DNA from: Gemmatales bacterium
GTDB taxonomy: Bacteria; Planctomycetota; Planctomycetia; Gemmatales; Gemmataceae
NCBI GenBank assembly: GCA_026004675.1
Contig: BPJP01000004.1
Span: 124,001-188,000, forward strand
Length of the DNA stretch: 64,000 bases
Direction: 5' to 3'
The notes under the pieces were generated by a model. It searched no databases. It saw only the letters and a program-made list of their open reading frames with translations, and was not told the DNA's origin. Positions 1 to 10,973 of this stretch are shown here, piece by piece. Numbering within the stretch: the stretch's first letter is position 1; each line of letters starts with the position of its first letter. The translations under genes and the position numbers were made by a program.

Positions 1-57
1 GACGCTATCCGTGACAAACGCTTGCAGCCACTCAGGAATCGGCGGAAGAAAATTCAC
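1..57 (-). CDS. possible 5' end of a hypothetical protein running off the left edge
   Basis: A GTG codon at 57-55 opens a frame that stays open to the window edge and reads VNFLPPIPEWLQAF and onward, 19 codons. The composition looks protein-like, but there is no clear Shine-Dalgarno before the GTG and the frame is also open upstream without an ATG until a TGA near 130. The product cannot be recognised from so little sequence. It could be a chance open stretch. Confidence 0.25.
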   Translation of the reverse strand, partial: MNFLPPIPEWLQAFVTDSV

Positions 58-272
58 GGTTGCGTTTTGCCGCGTTAAACCGCTTACCTCTCCAATCCGA
101 GGACGAGGTAGAGCCGCCTCGGATGTTCGTCACGGTCGAACGCGCGGGCTTCGTTGCACGAACATTTTCGCTTTGCATTAAGCCTAGCGGTTCCGCTGGG
201 GCATATCAAGGAATGTCCTCGCGGGTCGCGTCGGAAGCATGGGCAGCGGAGCAAGGAAGACAAGCACGGTCG

Positions 273-1025
273 CTAATTCTGATTCAGGCTCCGCAAGGCG
301 GTCACATGGTACACCGTTTCGTTGTCAGTGGAATCGCGAGAGATGTAGCCATGGACGCGCACCAATTCCCCGCTTTTGAAGCGTTTCATAGGACCGGTTC
401 CAACCAAACGCACGCTGCCCCCGTAACGGTCCGTTTCGTCAAGTGGCGAATAGCGAACGTGCCAGGATTGCCTGGAATGAACGAAATAGAGTTCACCAAC
501 GAGCCAGCTGTAGTCGGGTGCATGACTATAGGCGATGGCTCGCGGGGACGATGACGAGGCAGCAGATCGTTGTGAAAGAGACTCTGGCAGTTTCGCTTCG
601 CCGGAAGATGCAAACGTTGTTTGCGGAACTCCATCGATGCTGGCGGAACGAGCAGCATCCAAAGCGGCATCCCGCTTGTCTGTCGTTCGGGATTCGGCGG
701 CGACAGCCCATTGCATTTCATTGTCCCGTGGAGCAGCGGGTGTTTCCTCGAGCACGACGGGGTCAGGTGCGGGGTCTCCGTCGCAAAGGGTAATGATCTC
801 AGGCCAGGCGGCTTGTCTGGCCGGGAGGGACGCGGTCGCTTCTTGCGATCCCTGATCGGCGAATGTCGTATTCTCTTGCTTGTCGCCTGTATGGTTGCTG
901 GCGACTTGGACTGGCAGCGACGAGGCGGAGGAATTGAACCGACTGTGTTGGAATCGGCTGCAACCAGCCGCCGTCACCACCGCTAGTGAAAACGCGATAA
1001 CCGTTTTACTCTTTTTCAAACGCAT
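273..1025 (-). CDS. putative lipoprotein with C-terminal OB-fold-like segment
   Basis: This 250-residue protein starts at the ATG at 1025, preceded by AAGGGAGAT about 8 bases upstream; a longer open frame to 1331 lacks that signal. Residues 1-22 form a lipoprotein signal: MRLKKSK, a hydrophobic run, then a TAAGC lipobox with Cys22. Residues 25-170 are low-complexity, rich in Ser, Ala, Gln and Pro, typical of a surface linker. The last 75 residues contain alternating hydrophobic strands (VGELYFVH, GGSVRLVG, GELVRVHGYI) that resemble a small beta-barrel or OB fold. I do not recognise the family. It probably sits on a membrane facing the periplasm. It is divergent from the kinase gene, so the two may share a regulatory region. 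Confidence 0.75.
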   Translation of the reverse strand: MRLKKSKTVIAFSLAVVTAAGCSRFQHSRFNSSASSLPVQVASNHTGDKQENTTFADQGSQEATASLPARQAAWPEIITLCDGDPAPDPVVLEETPAAPRDNEMQWAVAAESRTTDKRDAALDAARSASIDGVPQTTFASSGEAKLPESLSQRSAASSSSPRAIAYSHAPDYSWLVGELYFVHSRQSWHVRYSPLDETDRYGGSVRLVGTGPMKRFKSGELVRVHGYISRDSTDNETVYHVTALRSLNQN

Positions 1026-1437
1026 TCTGCTATCTCCCTTATTGGGTCGTTGGGTCGTGGGGAAGGAAGCGCAAGAAATCGAAGCACGTCGGGACGCACG
1101 CTGGACTGGCTTTCCAAAAAGAATGTCCGTCCAGCGAAACGTGACGCAGTATTTCGCGGTAATTTCATCAGATACCCACTTGGATTTGTTATCGGAACTG
1201 ACAAGATCGGAACTTGCGGAAAGTCCAGAAAAGCCCGGAAATTCACGATAATCGTGTCCGTTCCGTCGAAGCTGGCGAATTGGGGAGGGCTTTTCGGAGT
1301 GAAACGTTTCCTGACTGGGCGAATGAGTCACGAAATGGACTTAGACGGCGCGTGCCGTTTTGCCATTTTGTGCAAACAGTTCGGACCATACAATGTCTTT
1401 ACGCAGTGATTCCCACAGCCCTGTACCCGCGTCGTCC
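1026..1437. other. divergent intergenic region without a recognised gene
   Basis: This stretch separates the lipoprotein on the minus strand from the kinase on the plus strand. I see no convincing gene; reading frames here are short and lack family features. It should hold both promoters, but I cannot point to clear -35/-10 boxes. An ATG at 1393 in frame with the kinase could extend that protein by 15 residues. Confidence 0.5.
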
Positions 1438-3675
1438 ATGGCCATAACGACGGTCGAGGAATTCGTTGAAGCGATCAAAAAAAGCCGGTTGTTCAATCAA
1501 AAGCAACTGGACGAAGTAAAGTCTGTTCAGTCCCACTTCAAAGACCCCAAGGAATTCGCCCGCTACCTTATCAAGAAGGGCCGACTCACTCCGTTTCAGG
1601 CCAACGCCATTTTTCATGGGAAAGGAGAAGAACTCGTTCTCGGTCAGTATCACCTGCTTGAACGCCTAGGCGAGGGAGGGATGGGGCAGGTCTTCAAAGC
1701 CCGCCATCAACGCCTGGATCGGATTGTCGCCTTGAAGGTGATTCGACCCGAGCGCTTGAGCCATCCTGCCGCCGTCAGTCGTTTTCATCGCGAAATCCGG
1801 GCCGCTGCCCAGCTGTCGCATCCCAACATCGTCATGGCATTCGACGCGGACCAGGTTGGCCAGACCCATTTCTTTGCTATGGAATATGTTCCCGGCAAAG
1901 ATTTGGCGAAGATCGTTAAAGAACGCGGCCCTCTTCCCGTCGATATGGCTTGCGACTTTATTCGGCAAGCGGCGTTAGGCTTGCAGCATGCGTACGAACG
2001 CGGCCTCGTCCACCGTGACATCAAGCCCGCCAACCTGCTGGTTACGAAACCTTCGAGTCGATCGACGGCCAATGCTGGCGGCTACGGCACCGTGAAAATT
2101 CTCGACATGGGACTGGCCAGGCTGCGCAATGCCGATTCCGATGGCAAGGACGACGACACCCAAAGCAAACTGACCCAGGAAGGCACGGTCATGGGAACGC
2201 CCGACTTTATCGCTCCCGAGCAAGCGATCAACTCCAGCAAGGCCGACATCCGTGCCGATTTATACAGCCTGGGTTGCAGTTTTTATTTCCTTCTGACCGG
2301 CAAAGTCCCATTCCCTGGCGGCACCTTGATGGAAAAGATCCTGCGCCATCGCTCCGATCCGCCTGTACCGGCCGAACAGATTCGCCCTGATATTCCCAAG
2401 CCGGTTCTCGACGTGCTCTATAAGCTCCTCGCCAAAAATCCGGACGAGCGCTACCAGACTCCCGCCGAGGTAGCCGAAGCGCTTACCAGCGTTGGCCGAC
2501 AAGCCAGACAAAAAGTGTCGCCGGGTGCCATCACAGCAGCGCCCGCAACCGCCGCGGAGGTCCCCACCGTTGTTACAGAACCTGAGACCATAACGCTTTA
2601 TCGTTTTGCCATCCGGATGAGGTCCCTCGGAGAGCGCATGTGGCGTTGGCGGAAAACAACCATCGCCGTTCTGTGTTTCTTTGTCGGCATCATCCTGGTC
2701 GCCAGTCTGAAACGATCGCGTGACGAGACCTCACCTCTTGACCATCTCGATCCGGCAAGAATTATTTCCCAACCGTGGCATCCCGAGCATCTTGTGGCGG
2801 TTTTCGGCGACGAAACCCGCGTGCAACCGGATCGAATGTTTGCGGCGGCTTTCGACAGCAAAGGGGCCTTGTTGGCCGGTGGCGGCGAAGATAATCGCGT
2901 TCATATTTGGGATATCGCCACCTTGAACCATAGTGTTCTCATTCCCAGCTTCCGGGGCGCCGTGACCTCGCTCGCATTTTCCACGACCGACCGCCGCCTT
3001 GCCGCAGGCAGCTACGATGGGTACGTCGGCTTATGGGATCTTGACGACTCGGAAGGCGTCCGGTTGAGCTGGGAAGCCCACACTTACGGCGTAAACGCTG
3101 TCGCCTTTTCGCCCGATGGAAAACAGCTGGCTACCGGGGGGGGCGATCATCAAGTCAAGCTTTGGGACCTGGCAAAAACACCAACAGCTCAATCCCAGCT
3201 CTCCGTTCATAAGCGACCGGTTTTGTCGCTTGCGTTTTCGCCTGATGGAAATCAGCTTGCCAGTTCCGCTGGCGATGTTCTCGTTTGGCAACTGAAAAAA
3301 AGCGAACCTAGACGGCTTCGCGTCAAAAACGGCGCGGTTTATGCTCTGGCCTGGTCTCCCGACGGCAAATGGCTTGCGGCTGGTGGCTGGGACAAGTCCA
3401 TCCGCTTGTGGCCCATGAATGAAAAAAAAGACAAGCCCATCGAGTTGAAAAAACATCGCGATACCATCTATTCGTTGGCGTTTTCGTCGCACGGAAAATG
3501 GTTGGTATCCGCTGGTGCCGATGGGCAGGTGATCCTCTGGAATGTCACGGATAAAAAACCGCTTGAAGAATGGTCCCTACCCTGGCCAGTACGTTGCGTC
3601 ACGTTCGCACCGGACAATCGCCACCTGGCAACCGCCAATGACAACGGCTCGGTCTATATTCTGCGGTTGCGTTGA
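1438..3675 (+). CDS. serine/threonine protein kinase with C-terminal WD40 propeller
   Basis: A Hanks-type kinase of about 745 residues. The start at ATG 1438 (MAITTVEEF) is chosen because this N-terminal motif recurs in planctomycete kinases; ATG 1393 is an alternative and neither has a good ribosome site. Numbered from 1438: a helical adaptor at about 1-65, the kinase domain at 70-350 with GEGGMGQV at 78-85, catalytic Lys100 (VALKV), HRD at 192-194, DMG in place of DFG at 223-225 and APEQ near 259. One transmembrane helix lies at about 407-424, followed by about seven WD40 repeats with typical SPDGK and LWD motifs. The kinase should be cytoplasmic with the propeller on the other side of the membrane, perhaps as a sensor or binding platform. 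The gene is intact. Confidence 0.93.
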   Translation: MAITTVEEFVEAIKKSRLFNQKQLDEVKSVQSHFKDPKEFARYLIKKGRLTPFQANAIFHGKGEELVLGQYHLLERLGEGGMGQVFKARHQRLDRIVALKVIRPERLSHPAAVSRFHREIRAAAQLSHPNIVMAFDADQVGQTHFFAMEYVPGKDLAKIVKERGPLPVDMACDFIRQAALGLQHAYERGLVHRDIKPANLLVTKPSSRSTANAGGYGTVKILDMGLARLRNADSDGKDDDTQSKLTQEGTVMGTPDFIAPEQAINSSKADIRADLYSLGCSFYFLLTGKVPFPGGTLMEKILRHRSDPPVPAEQIRPDIPKPVLDVLYKLLAKNPDERYQTPAEVAEALTSVGRQARQKVSPGAITAAPATAAEVPTVVTEPETITLYRFAIRMRSLGERMWRWRKTTIAVLCFFVGIILVASLKRSRDETSPLDHLDPARIISQPWHPEHLVAVFGDETRVQPDRMFAAAFDSKGALLAGGGEDNRVHIWDIATLNHSVLIPSFRGAVTSLAFSTTDRRLAAGSYDGYVGLWDLDDSEGVRLSWEAHTYGVNAVAFSPDGKQLATGGGDHQVKLWDLAKTPTAQSQLSVHKRPVLSLAFSPDGNQLASSAGDVLVWQLKKSEPRRLRVKNGAVYALAWSPDGKWLAAGGWDKSIRLWPMNEKKDKPIELKKHRDTIYSLAFSSHGKWLVSAGADGQVILWNVTDKKPLEEWSLPWPVRCVTFAPDNRHLATANDNGSVYILRLR

Positions 3676-3684
3676 ACAACCACA

Positions 3685-6600
3685 TCAATCCTGTCGCGAG
3701 GCTTCAGGCAGTGGTACTTGCCGCTTGGACATCAGGTAGGCGATCAGGTCGCGGATTTCATCTTCTTTCAATGAGGCAAACAAACCTTCCGGCATCAACG
3801 AGGCAGGGGTCGGCTGGATTTCGTCGATTTCCGCCAGAGGGATGACAAGCTTTTCGTTTTGCGTTTGCAATTCCAGGATTCGATCCGTTTTTCGTCCGAT
3901 AACGCCGCTCAAGGCCCGTCCGCTTTTTAGCAACACAAAAGACATCTTGAAATCTGCGGCCACGGAAGCGCTCGGATCGACAATGTTTTCCAGCAAATAA
4001 TCGAGGTTATCGCGATTGGAACCGGTCAAGTCGGGACCGATAGTGTTGCCCTCGCCGTAGAGCGTATGGCAGACGGCACAAACTTTCTTGAACACAAGAC
4101 GCCCGTGGCTGCGATCGGCTTTGGCGAGTGCCTCCTGGTTGAGCAGATCACGGTAACGGGCAATAAGCTTCTTTTTCTCCGCCGACGTGGAGCGCAGTTC
4201 GCCCCATACTTTTGTCAGCAGGTCGTTAAGTGATTTGCGATTGAATCGCTGAATCTGCCTGGCGTGAAAAGCGGAGATGTCCGTCCTATCGATCCGTCCG
4301 TCGGCGACCGCTTTCAGCAAGGCTTCGGCATAGTGTGGCCTGGACACCAGTGTGGAAATCGCCCCTGGGCGATCTTCTTTGCGCAAATAGCGATAATGCT
4401 GCAAAATCTGTTTGGGAACCGCTGGATCGTCATAAGCCGCCAGCCCCTGGACAGCGACTCCAACCAAGGCCCGATCCGACAAGTTTCGCAATAAGATCTC
4501 GCGCAGCCCTTTGGGCCGATTCTGAATTAAAATGCGCAATGCTTCGCGGCGTGCATCCGCGTCCGCCGACTGCCGATTGACAAGCTCGATCAACTCGTTC
4601 AAAGCCCGGCCGTCGCCAAATACCACACTCAAACTCCTCACCAGTTTTTGGACCTTTGGATTGGAACTGGTTTCCAGGCGTGCTCGCAGGGCCTCCCAGT
4701 TTTTGGGCGGCTCGGCTTTGCGCCAGCCCTGCAGTGCCTCGTCCATCCCTTCCAGCAAATCGACTTGAGCTGGTTCGGGGAAACCGGCTGCCGCTGACAA
4801 CAACTCGTCAAGCGCTTTGGTGGAGTCAGCCAAAGTCTCTGAAAGTCGCCGAGCAATATAACGCCGAACCAACGGCATACGGCATTTCGTAAACAAGCCA
4901 ACGGCGGCTTTGGAATCTTTCGCTACCAGTGGTTCGATGCCGTACCAAATCATCAAGGGCAAATTATGATCATCCGCGTCTTCGCGCTTTGCCACAAGCA
5001 CCGCTGCAAGAGCAAACCGCTCTTCGATCGGTAAGCGTTGCAGTGCTGATGCCAAAAACAAGCGTACCAGCTTGGAGGAATCGGTTCGCGCCAAGTCGAC
5101 GAACATCTCGATTGCACGACGCGGCACTTTGTCTCCGTCGACAAGCAGGCGCACGGCCCAAAGGCGGACGTGCTCGTCGGGATGGCGAAGTTGTTTTTGT
5201 AGCCATTCTGGCGACAGCGATTCGGTGACGTAAAGGCACCACAGAGCGCGCAGTTTCCGGGTGACATCCTTGTGCTCGTCAAACATAGCAAAGAGGGACT
5301 GGCGAATGGCAGGCTCGAGCTTTCCGGCAGCGGCGCGCTCCTGGAGCAAGCGGCGAGCGTGGCGAACGTACCAGTCGTTTTTATGCAGCTGCAATTGGAC
5401 AAGTTCGGCGTCGGACAACCGAGAGACGTCTCGGATCGCCGGTTTTGCTGCCTTGCCGAAAGTGACTTTGTAAATTCGGCCGGACGACCGATGCACACCG
5501 TCGTGATCGTGGCACTCGCCCAAATCGGTCCAGTCGCTGATGTAGACGCCGCCATCGGGGCCATACTTGAGATCGACGCCACGGAACCACGCATTATTGG
5601 CGAAGAGAAAATCGGGATTGTGCCGGATGACATACCCCGATCCCGAGCGAACCGGCACGTCATTGTTGACTCGTCGGCCATGCGTGTTGCACATGAAAAA
5701 TCGTGTTGCGGTAGCGAGCCGGCCAGTTGTCGCCAAGATAGATCATGCCGCCGCAGTGAGAATGGCCGCCGCCGAGCTGGCCGTGCTTCCCTTGTGCCGA
5801 TCGCGAATCGGTCCACTTTTGTCCCGTGTCCCAGTGGTAATGGTCGGCATGCTGATCAATCAGGCCATAGACGTACGGGTTCAAGTCTTCGCCGTACATT
5901 CGTTTGTAATGGGCGCCTGGGATGACGTGCCACAAATGACCGATAACGTTGTTAGTGAAGAACATCTGGCCGTGGTCGTCGTAGTCGAGGCCCCAGGGAT
6001 TGGTCGTCCCGTGGGTGACGACTTCGAATTTTTTCCACCTGGGATGGTAGCGCCAAATGGCGCAGTTGAGGCGTTTGCGTTGTGCCGATGTCGCCCCTGG
6101 CGGGCCGACGAAAGAAGTGTCCATGATGCCGTGCCGGCCATAGAGCCAACCATCCGGTCCCCAAGTCAAACCGTTAACGATGTTGTGCCCAACGCCTTTG
6201 ACCGCCCAGCCATCGAGAATGATCTCGGGTTCGCCGTCGGGGGACGTCGTCGCCGTTCTTGTCCGGAATGAAGTAAAGATAAGGAGCGCAGAGCGCCCAA
6301 ACGCCACCAAAGCCAAGGGCTATCCCTGACAGCTGCCTGCCTCGATTCCAAAACACTTTTCGCTGATCGAATTGGCCATCGTTGTCGGCATCCTCAAAGA
6401 TCAAGATGCGGGTCCCGTTGATCCGGTGTCCAACGAACGCCGGGACGATCACCGGCATAAGTATAGCAATTCAGCGACCCAGAGCCGGCCTCGGTCGTCG
6501 AACGACATGGCGATAGGCTGCCGAACGTCTGGCTCGCCGGCAAAAAGCGTCACGCGAAAACCTTTGGGCACGGTGATCAGTTTGACGGCTTCTTTCGGCG

Positions 6601-6733
6601 TTGGTGGAACATCCTTTCGATTCTGCGTGTCGACGATTTTCGGAAAATCGTCGTGAGCGGCCGCCGACTTCCAAATCCAGCATGTCAAAAGCCCGGCAGC
6701 GACTACCTGAATCACCAGCAAGCCGCGCAGCAT
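3685..6733 (-). CDS. PVC-type heme-binding membrane dehydrogenase with HEAT repeats and cytochrome c domain (reading frame interrupted four times)
   Basis: The conceptual product is about 1014 residues: an N-terminal signal/anchor, a PVC-type propeller ([52 protein letters not shown]), HEAT-like repeats, and a C-terminal cytochrome c with CAVCH plus the usual [19 protein letters not shown] and PSASVAADF segments. Such proteins are periplasmic oxidoreductases common in planctomycetes; the substrate is unknown. As given, the frame breaks at four homopolymers, each fixed by removing one base: AA at 6468-6469, GGG at 6410-6412, GGGGG at 6239-6243 and AAAAA at 5696-5700. The repaired junctions give known family motifs (AECYTYA, RDRILIFED, NTIFMCNTHG). 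I therefore think sequence error is likelier than a pseudogene. ATG 6733 lies two bases after the thiO stop, so the two are cotranscribed. Confidence 0.88.
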
Positions 6734-6735
6734 TG

Positions 6736-7851
6736 TCAATCTCCCTCGGCTGTTCGTTGATGACGGTCAAGTCGAAATACATAGGGCGATACGGTTGGTG
6801 TTCTTCCCAGAACGATGTCGGCGACAAGTTGGGCGGTTCCGGGCGACAATTGGATGCCGGAACGAAAGTGGCCCGCGGCGACTACCACATTTTCATAGTC
6901 AGGGAGCGGTCCGATGAAAGGAAGGCCGTCGGGGCTGGCTGGGCGCAATCCGGCCCAGCAACGTTCGAGGTGAGCCTGCGACAATGCCGGCACAAGCGAT
7001 GTGCCCATGGCCAGGAGGCTTTGCAGCGCCGCTGCCGTCGTGTGTTTGTCGAATCCGACTTGTTCTTCCGTTGAACCAATCAAGACGCGCCCCTCGGGTC
7101 GCGGCACAAGGTAGCATGAGCCAATGAGAATGATATGCCGGAAGACCGGAAAGCCTGGATTCAACAGCGCGATTTGGCCGCGGATCGGCACGATCCCAGG
7201 TTGCCATCCCAGCTCAGCAAGAAGCGAGTCGGTCCACGCACCCGTGGCGACGATAAACTGGTTGGCAGCCAATTTCCCTGCTGCCGACTGCACCGCAGTT
7301 ACACGCCCCCGTGAAGCGACGAAGCGAAATACAGGGCAACCAGACCGCATCGTGACGCCGAGTGCTCGGCAACTGGCAATTAGAGCCTGGACATGCCGAG
7401 GGTTGCGAACCTGCGCCATTTCCGGGAGGTAATAAGCCTTCGTGCATCCCGCGGATAAGGCCGGTTCGAGATGAAGTATCTGGTCGGCATCAATTAACTC
7501 CGCCACGACACCTTCGCTGCGCCATTCATCGGTATCGGCGATGGGAGCATCGCCGAGCAACTCCAGTCCACCGCACTGGATATAGCCGTTGTCGATACCG
7601 GTCCGTTCTTTCAACTCCGCAGAAAGTTCCGGAAAGAGAGAAACGCTTTGGGCATGCAACTGGAGCAGCGGGTGCTGAGCAGCTTGGGGATTGCCCGGAG
7701 TCAAGATGCCCGCCCCAGCCCAGGAGGATTCTTGCCCGAGGTCCCCCTTGTCGACAACTTCCACCTGAACACCGGCTTTGGCGAGAAAATAGGCGGTCGT
7801 CAAACCGATCACACCACCGCCCACAACCAACACATCCGCAGAAGAACTCAT
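6736..7851 (-). CDS. thiO: FAD-dependent glycine oxidase, ThiO family
   Basis: A 371-residue D-amino-acid-oxidase-type flavoprotein. The N-terminal Rossmann motif VVGGGVIGLTTAYFLA at about residues 9-24 binds FAD, QESSWAGAGIL follows near residue 40, and the C-terminal RPASPDGLPFIGPLPDYENV and GHFRSGIQLSPGT segments match glycine oxidase. ThiO oxidises glycine to the imine used in thiazole synthesis for thiamine. No other thiamine gene is nearby, so the biological substrate is inferred from family only; other amino-acid or sarcosine-type oxidases are possible. It lies between the PhyH-type oxygenase (51-base gap) and the PVC dehydrogenase (2-base gap) on the same strand, suggesting one transcript. 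The ATG at 7851 has no strong ribosome site. Confidence 0.85.
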   Translation of the reverse strand: MSSSADVLVVGGGVIGLTTAYFLAKAGVQVEVVDKGDLGQESSWAGAGILTPGNPQAAQHPLLQLHAQSVSLFPELSAELKERTGIDNGYIQCGGLELLGDAPIADTDEWRSEGVVAELIDADQILHLEPALSAGCTKAYYLPEMAQVRNPRHVQALIASCRALGVTMRSGCPVFRFVASRGRVTAVQSAAGKLAANQFIVATGAWTDSLLAELGWQPGIVPIRGQIALLNPGFPVFRHIILIGSCYLVPRPEGRVLIGSTEEQVGFDKHTTAAALQSLLAMGTSLVPALSQAHLERCWAGLRPASPDGLPFIGPLPDYENVVVAAGHFRSGIQLSPGTAQLVADIVLGRTPTVSPYVFRLDRHQRTAEGD

Positions 7852-7902
7852 CTATTGCTTTGTTATCTTTTCGGGGATGGATCTGCTATATCTACCACGA
7901 TT

Positions 7903-8676
7903 TCATTGCAAGAAACCGCTGCGAACCACGTCCTGGGAACTAAGCTCATCATTGAGCGGATCGTCCAGGGCCAAAAGCCAGCGCAATTCGTCAGGTAAAC
8001 TCGCTTGGACTTCGGGACGCAGAAGCTGCTTCTGGTATTGCTGCTGCGGTTTATCGCGGCGGGCGAAAAAGACGTGGACTGCGGTTCGCGGTCGGGACGT
8101 TCGATTCGCGGTGCCGCCGTGCCACAAATGGGCATTCATTACGACAACCGTACCCGCTTTTCCAGTAATCAAGACCTCGTCGGGATGGCTGGCGAAGGGA
8201 TCATCGAGAAGATCCTGGGGTAACTGGCACCACTGATGCGAGCCAGGGACCGCTCGCAAAGCCCCATTTTCTGGCGTAAAATCGTCGAGCATCCACACCG
8301 TATTGCAAACCCAAAAGCCTTTCTCGTCCGCGGTCGCGCCCATGTCGGCATGCAATGGTTGTCCGCGATCGCTATGTGGATGGACCATCCGCGCGTTCAT
8401 GCTGCTCAATTTGATCTCCGGACCAAGGACACAGCGGACATATTCGAGCAATCCCGGTAGCAATAGAATCTGCCGAAAGATTTCTCCTTTATCCACCAGA
8501 TTGGCCAGGCGCGTGCATCCTGCTTCTTGCTTAAACTCAGACCCTGCTCGCTCGCCTTCTTCGCGGATCAATTCCTCGACGCGTCGGCGCAAGCCGGCAA
8601 GCAGATCATCCGCCATGAAATCGTCGAGCACCACGTAGCCGGTTTCGGCCAATTGTTTTCGCTCGCTCTCCGTCAT
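7903..8676 (-). CDS. phytanoyl-CoA dioxygenase (PhyH) family protein
   Basis: A 257-residue Fe(II)/2-oxoglutarate-dependent oxygenase. The iron ligands are visible: His109 and Asp111 in PLHADMG and His186 in HLWHGG, with Arg197 in the SRPRTAVHV stretch suited to bind 2-oxoglutarate. The length is normal for bacterial PhyH proteins. The family hydroxylates varied small molecules, so the substrate cannot be assigned; phytanoyl-CoA itself is unlikely. It is probably the upstream member of a minus-strand group with the ThiO-like oxidase and the PVC dehydrogenase, and follows the prenyltransferase by 47 bases. The start is ATG 8676, without a strong ribosome site. Confidence 0.85.
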   Translation of the reverse strand: MTESERKQLAETGYVVLDDFMADDLLAGLRRRVEELIREEGERAGSEFKQEAGCTRLANLVDKGEIFRQILLLPGLLEYVRCVLGPEIKLSSMNARMVHPHSDRGQPLHADMGATADEKGFWVCNTVWMLDDFTPENGALRAVPGSHQWCQLPQDLLDDPFASHPDEVLITGKAGTVVVMNAHLWHGGTANRTSRPRTAVHVFFARRDKPQQQYQKQLLRPEVQASLPDELRWLLALDDPLNDELSSQDVVRSGFLQ

Positions 8677-8723
8677 GATTCTCGACCGTATGCAAACACT
8701 GAAGCTTTTGAAGTCCGTGGCGT

Positions 8724-9599
8724 TTACATATTGTTGACGGCTAGCTGCAACAGCACCAGCAAAAACAGACCAACGCTGATGACCACGTTTACGTTGAAAA
8801 ACGCCTGATTCACCCGGCTCAGGTCGTCCGGACGAACTAGCGAATGCTCATAAGCGAGCAGACCGGCTACCGCCGCCACCCCCATAAGATAGACGGTGCC
8901 CAAGTAGGCGCCAGCTACGAAATAGAACAGGATCAACAGCGCCACCATCGCCGCATGGCAAAGCAAGGCTATGCGTAACGCTTTGCGAACACCAAGAGCT
9001 GCCGGGAGGCTGTTCAGTCGGACCTGTCGGTCGAAATCGACATCCTGACAGGCGTAGAGAATGTCGAAACCAGCAACCCACGCCAGCACCGCCAACCCCA
9101 GCACGAATGGGAGGGCCAACTGCTGCATGCCGATAATGGCGATCCAGGTGGACACAGGCGCCAAGAGCAGAGAAGCGCCGAGCCAAAAATGCGTGAACGA
9201 GGTAAAACGTTTGGTTAACGAATAGCAACAAATAAAAAGCAAGACCGGAACCGAAAGGTACATCGGCCAGGGATTGCGAAACAAAAGCGTGGAAACGATG
9301 AAACCGGCGGCGCAAATCGCCACGAAAAACCATGCTGTTCGAACAGAAATCAATCCAGCAGGAAGATGCCGATTGGCTGTCCTCGGATTGGCGGCATCGA
9401 ATTCGCGATCCACAATGCGGTTAAATGCCATTGCCGTGCTGCGGGCGAAAGTCATGCATAACACAATGCCGACAAAATCGAGCCAGCGAAACGGTTCTAT
9501 TTGCCAGGCCAGTACGGCGCTCAAAAAGGCAAAAGGCAGCGCAAACAGCGTGTGGCTGAAGCGTATCATTTCCAGAAGCGATCGTAGTTTTGCCAACAT
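8724..9599 (-). CDS. ubiA: UbiA-family polyprenyltransferase (4-hydroxybenzoate or menaquinone-pathway type)
   Basis: A 291-residue integral membrane prenyltransferase with about eight or nine hydrophobic helices. Both Asp-rich signatures are present: [15 protein letters not shown] (Asn60, Asp64, Asp68) and [11 protein letters not shown] (Asp186, 188, 190), which bind the Mg-diphosphate of the polyprenyl donor. The start at ATG 9599 ([22 protein letters not shown]) matches the family N-terminus and has GGAAAAG upstream; the open frame extends to 9692 without better support. The [12 protein letters not shown] opening is typical of enzymes annotated as 4-hydroxybenzoate polyprenyltransferase, including MqnP of the futalosine menaquinone route, which is my preferred but unproven role. 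It heads the minus-strand group. Confidence 0.88.
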   Translation of the reverse strand: MLAKLRSLLEMIRFSHTLFALPFAFLSAVLAWQIEPFRWLDFVGIVLCMTFARSTAMAFNRIVDREFDAANPRTANRHLPAGLISVRTAWFFVAICAAGFIVSTLLFRNPWPMYLSVPVLLFICCYSLTKRFTSFTHFWLGASLLLAPVSTWIAIIGMQQLALPFVLGLAVLAWVAGFDILYACQDVDFDRQVRLNSLPAALGVRKALRIALLCHAAMVALLILFYFVAGAYLGTVYLMGVAAVAGLLAYEHSLVRPDDLSRVNQAFFNVNVVISVGLFLLVLLQLAVNNM

Positions 9600-9808
9600 A
9601 GTTCTTTTCCGCTTTGCGCCCATGCGAACGGTCGGCGGCAGCGAATCCAGCAAACGAGAGGGATATTTTCGCTCGCTGGCTGCCCGTCGCATCTCCCGCT
9701 ATTCTACAGAGAGCCACGGTCAACGCAGGAACAAACCGCGCATTCTTTGGACGCAGACAGACTTTGCAGCTAAACTTCCCCCAACAAATACGTTGAGATT
9801 GGCGACCC

Positions 9809-10973
9809 ATGTCAGATTCGACCGAAAACGTTCCAAAGATTGATCCTCGCACGTATGTGCGACATGTTCGAGGGAAAGACCGGCATGTCGAACCGCGCCG
9901 CTGGCCTGGCCTCATTCGCCATCTCACCTCAGACAGCATCGATCTCGTGCTCAACCAGCATTTCAATAAGGATGCTATCCTACTCATCGACTTGCTGACG
10001 GCGGACACGGCAGAAAAACACGAGTTGGAAGTGCGCGTCGTTGCTTCCGAACCGGAACCGAACGGCAGCTGGTTGTTACACTGCACCTACTCGGAGCCGG
10101 CCGAAAACAAGCAAACAAAACCTTTCGAGGCTCCCGCTCAGTGGACCGCACCGCGAAACCGGTTGGAAATCGCCGGCATTACTTCGGCCGGCGTCGAACG
10201 CGAACAGAACGAAGACAGCTTCGCCATTCAACATCTTTGCTGGTCGAACCTATCGCTGTACCAGGAAGTCGCATCGATCGTGGTTGCGGACGGCTTGGGA
10301 GGACACCAAGCTGGCGAATTGGCCAGTCGGCTCGCCATTCAAACCATCAACAGTCAGCTCTTGCCGTTGCTGGGAACCGCACTTGCCGAGGAAAAACAGT
10401 TTCCCTTCGCCAGAGTCGATTCGACAACGAATCGACCAGGCGATTCGCGCCGCCAACGATGTGGTCTTTCGCCGAGCACAGGCTATGACGCTGCACGATA
10501 GCATAGGGGCAACCGCAGTGGTTGCCTTTCTGTACGGGGGTGATGCCATCATCGGCCACGTTGGCGATTGTCGGGCTTATACTTTGCGACAAGGAAACCT
10601 GCGGCAACTTACGAGAGATCAAACCGTGATCGAAGAGTTGATTCAAGCTGGAAAACTGACCGAACAACAAGCCAAGGATCATCCTGCGGTTGGCGAAGTG
10701 AGTCAAGCCATCGGCTGCGAACCGACCATCGAACCTGCTTTTTACCACGTCACGATTGCTCCGGGGGACTGGCTGATTTTGGCCAGTGACGGGTTGCAAG
10801 CAGACTTGGATCTCAAAGACATCGAAACCGCCGTCAAGCGGACGAATCTATCGCCCGGCGGACTGGCAAACCATCTCGTGGAACTCGCCAATAAGAGTGG
10901 TGGCAGTGACAACTGTACGGTGGTGGTGGTCCGCGCTTATGCTCCCAACTCTGACCGAGCCAGCCAACGCTAA
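9809..10973 (+). CDS. PP2C-family serine/threonine phosphatase with N-terminal PilZ-like region (one frameshift)
   Basis: The repaired product is about 387 residues. Residues 1-100 form a beta-rich PilZ-like region (VEPRRWPGLIRHL, LVLNQHF, WLLHCTYSEP). A PP2C domain follows with GVEREQNEDSF, VVADGLGGHQAGE, HVGDCRAY, LASDGL and SGGSDNCTVVVV, giving the metal-binding aspartates. It would remove phosphates placed by Hanks kinases such as the two in this window. As given, the frame shifts between about 10392 and 10405; removing one base from AAAAA, TTT or CCC there joins it to the downstream frame reading IRQRIDQAIRAAND. Sequence error is the simplest explanation. The start is ATG 9809. Confidence 0.87.

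Noticed and set aside
60..554. 164-residue plus-strand gene at the left edge
   Set aside because: It overlaps the minus-strand lipoprotein, which has a ribosome site and lipobox; the plus-strand reading has neither a domain nor a start signal.
4953..5816. 287-residue gene overlapping the PVC dehydrogenase on the same strand
   Set aside because: It is in another frame of a gene with strong motifs, and its reading is rich in Arg, Ser and Cys as expected of a shadow.
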